A stretch of 7,216 bases of DNA. Origin: Chloroflexota bacterium. Its GTDB lineage: Bacteria > Chloroflexota > Anaerolineae > Caldilineales > Caldilineaceae. Of the stretch, positions 6,066 to 7,216 are shown in pieces (position 1 is the first letter of the stretch; each line of letters starts with the position of its first letter). Under the pieces are notes generated by a model that worked only from the letters and a program-made list of their open reading frames with translations, had not been told where the DNA came from and did no database searches. A program made the translations under genes and the position numbers. The DNA lies in contig QEUY01000402.1 in assembly GCA_003577365.1 (NCBI GenBank), positions 1-7,216 of the forward strand, given 5' to 3'.

Positions 6066-7216
6066 GTGACAGGTATCAGACTGAGGCAAGAGCTGGATAG
6101 GCAGGTGCGGCGGCACACGCGGCACACGAGAATCCCCCCCTCCCTGCTTCTGCTCTGGACAGCGTGGATTGTGTTTAGCATCGCGGCATGCGGGGCGCGC
6201 CCGGCCAAGCCTGCCTCATTGGATGCGCCCGCGGTGGAGTCGCCCTATGCAGACCCGCCGCTGGCGAGCAGCGCAGCGGGCGCGCAGATGGAACTGGTTT
6301 CCATAGAGCCGGACGAAGTCCAACTGCCGATCGTGATCTCGCCCAACTCTGGACCGTCGGGCGCTGCGACCGGCTCGCGCGGTTATCTGACCACGCCGCA
6401 GGAGTTGAAGGTCATCGCCGCCAAGGCCAAGCAAGGCATCCAACCCTATGCCAAGGCCTATGAGAATGTGATGGCAGTCGCCAACGAGAAGTGGGACTAC
6501 AACCTAGACAGCAAGGAGACGTGCCGCAACTCGGACACGCCCAAGTGGATCGACGACAACGAGGGCATCCCCCGGCTCTACGCGCGGGCGTTGGCCTATC
6601 AACTGACCGGCGATGAGCGCTATGCCGCCGAGGTGCGCGCCATCCTGGAAAGAGTCATGACCGAGGTCAAGACGATCGACATCAAGGATCAGCAGTGCCG
6701 GCTCAACTTCGGCTGGGGAACGCCGGAACTGGTGGCTTCTGCCGACCTGATCGACGATTACTGGGCCAACCTGAACTGCCGAGGGCCGCTGAGCACACTC
6801 TATACAAACACGACGGTCGGCGGCGGAAAGTGCAAGGCGCTCTTCCAAAACTGGCTGGTCAAAAATCCCTATTACATCGTGTCGCTCTCGGCGGCGGAGA
6901 GCAACAGCAACTGGGGGGCCGCCGCCACCGCTACCACGGCCTATATTGCCGACTATCTGTGGGATCGGCCAGAGGTCACGTTGATCCACCGGCAATCGCC
7001 CAAGGTGAACAACGGCGCGGAGATGAAGTTTACGCCGTCGGAGGCGTATGCCTATGCCAATCAACGGATGTTCGACCGCATGAACGGCTACAGCGTCGAC
7101 TATCACGGCTCCAACTCCTGTGACTTTTTGTCCGGCCCGCAGCAGAGCAACGAGTGGACGCCGGTCAAATCGCAGATCACCGAGAACGGCATCATCCCGG
7201 AAGATGCCCGCCGCGA
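6066..7216 (+). CDS. Alginate-lyase-type lipoprotein (3' end outside window)
   Basis: The frame is open from GTG 6066 to the right edge (383 complete codons). The N-terminus has Arg-rich HTRHTR, a hydrophobic segment (LLLLWTAWIVFSIA) and the lipobox IAAC with C42, so the protein is likely lipid-anchored outside the cytoplasmic membrane. Residues 43-105 are a Pro/Ala/Ser-rich linker. From G106 (GYLTTPQELKVIAAKAKQG) it follows the alpha/alpha-toroid pattern of the alginate lyase superfamily (PF05426): a YARALAYQLTGDERYAAEVRAIL helix pair around T181-Y186, FGWGTPELVASADLID, and SNSNWGAAATATTAYIADYL around N282/W283. Y346-H347 in VDYHGS may be another active-site element. The family cleaves uronic-acid polysaccharides by beta-elimination. 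The NNH motif typical of PL5 alginate lyases is not present, so substrate and even activity are uncertain. At the end of a glycan locus it may trim or release the polymer. Family placement was made by eye and is moderate to good. Confidence 0.8.
   Translation, partial: MTGIRLRQELDRQVRRHTRHTRIPPSLLLLWTAWIVFSIAACGARPAKPASLDAPAVESPYADPPLASSAAGAQMELVSIEPDEVQLPIVISPNSGPSGAATGSRGYLTTPQELKVIAAKAKQGIQPYAKAYENVMAVANEKWDYNLDSKETCRNSDTPKWIDDNEGIPRLYARALAYQLTGDERYAAEVRAILERVMTEVKTIDIKDQQCRLNFGWGTPELVASADLIDDYWANLNCRGPLSTLYTNTTVGGGKCKALFQNWLVKNPYYIVSLSAAESNSNWGAAATATTAYIADYLWDRPEVTLIHRQSPKVNNGAEMKFTPSEAYAYANQRMFDRMNGYSVDYHGSNSCDFLSGPQQSNEWTPVKSQITENGIIPEDARR

Overview
This looks like a piece of a bacterial exopolysaccharide or cell-surface glycan locus. 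All recognisable genes lie on the + strand. By eye the coding sequence is strongly GC-rich, with mostly G or C at third codon positions, and the genes are packed with short stop/start overlaps. I can only infer the organism. The nucleotidyltransferase/thymidylate-kinase-like fusion, the GT4 and GT2 glycosyltransferases and the alginate-lyase-type protein would fit a GC-rich environmental bacterium, with Chloroflexota as a low-confidence guess. No rRNA, tRNA, CRISPR array, transposase or other mobile-element gene is visible.

Layout. (1) Positions 1-1203 hold the 3' part of a two-domain cytoplasmic protein: a nucleotidyltransferase-fold N-terminus and a P-loop thymidylate-kinase-like C-terminus. 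(2) A secreted multi-domain protein starts at 1200, overlapping the first gene by ATGA. It has a signal peptide, a DUF11-like beta domain, a CBM9/DOMON-like beta sandwich and a TolB/PD40-type beta-propeller. Its frame is broken near 2579; one extra base there would give a single 692-residue protein ending at 3277. (3) The 125-base gap 3278-3402 carries a degenerate tandem repeat whose two full units each fold into a short tetraloop hairpin. (4) A GT4 glycosyltransferase (3403-4770) and a membrane-anchored GT2 glycosyltransferase (4761-5912) overlap by 10 bases. (5) The gap 5913-6065 is visibly less GC-rich. It contains four ACAGAYA motifs at 13-14 base intervals, then a perfect 15-base tandem duplication. 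(6) A lipoprotein of the alginate-lyase type starts with GTG at 6066 and runs off the right edge.

How the genes may work together (inference): the GT4 and GT2 enzymes would build a glycan on the cytoplasmic face of the membrane. The secreted propeller protein and the surface lipoprotein would bind, process or trim the exported polymer. The kinase-like fusion has no known substrate. It may modify a precursor or act in regulation. The window shows no polymerase, flippase, ABC exporter or sugar-nucleotide synthesis gene, so it is probably only part of a larger locus.
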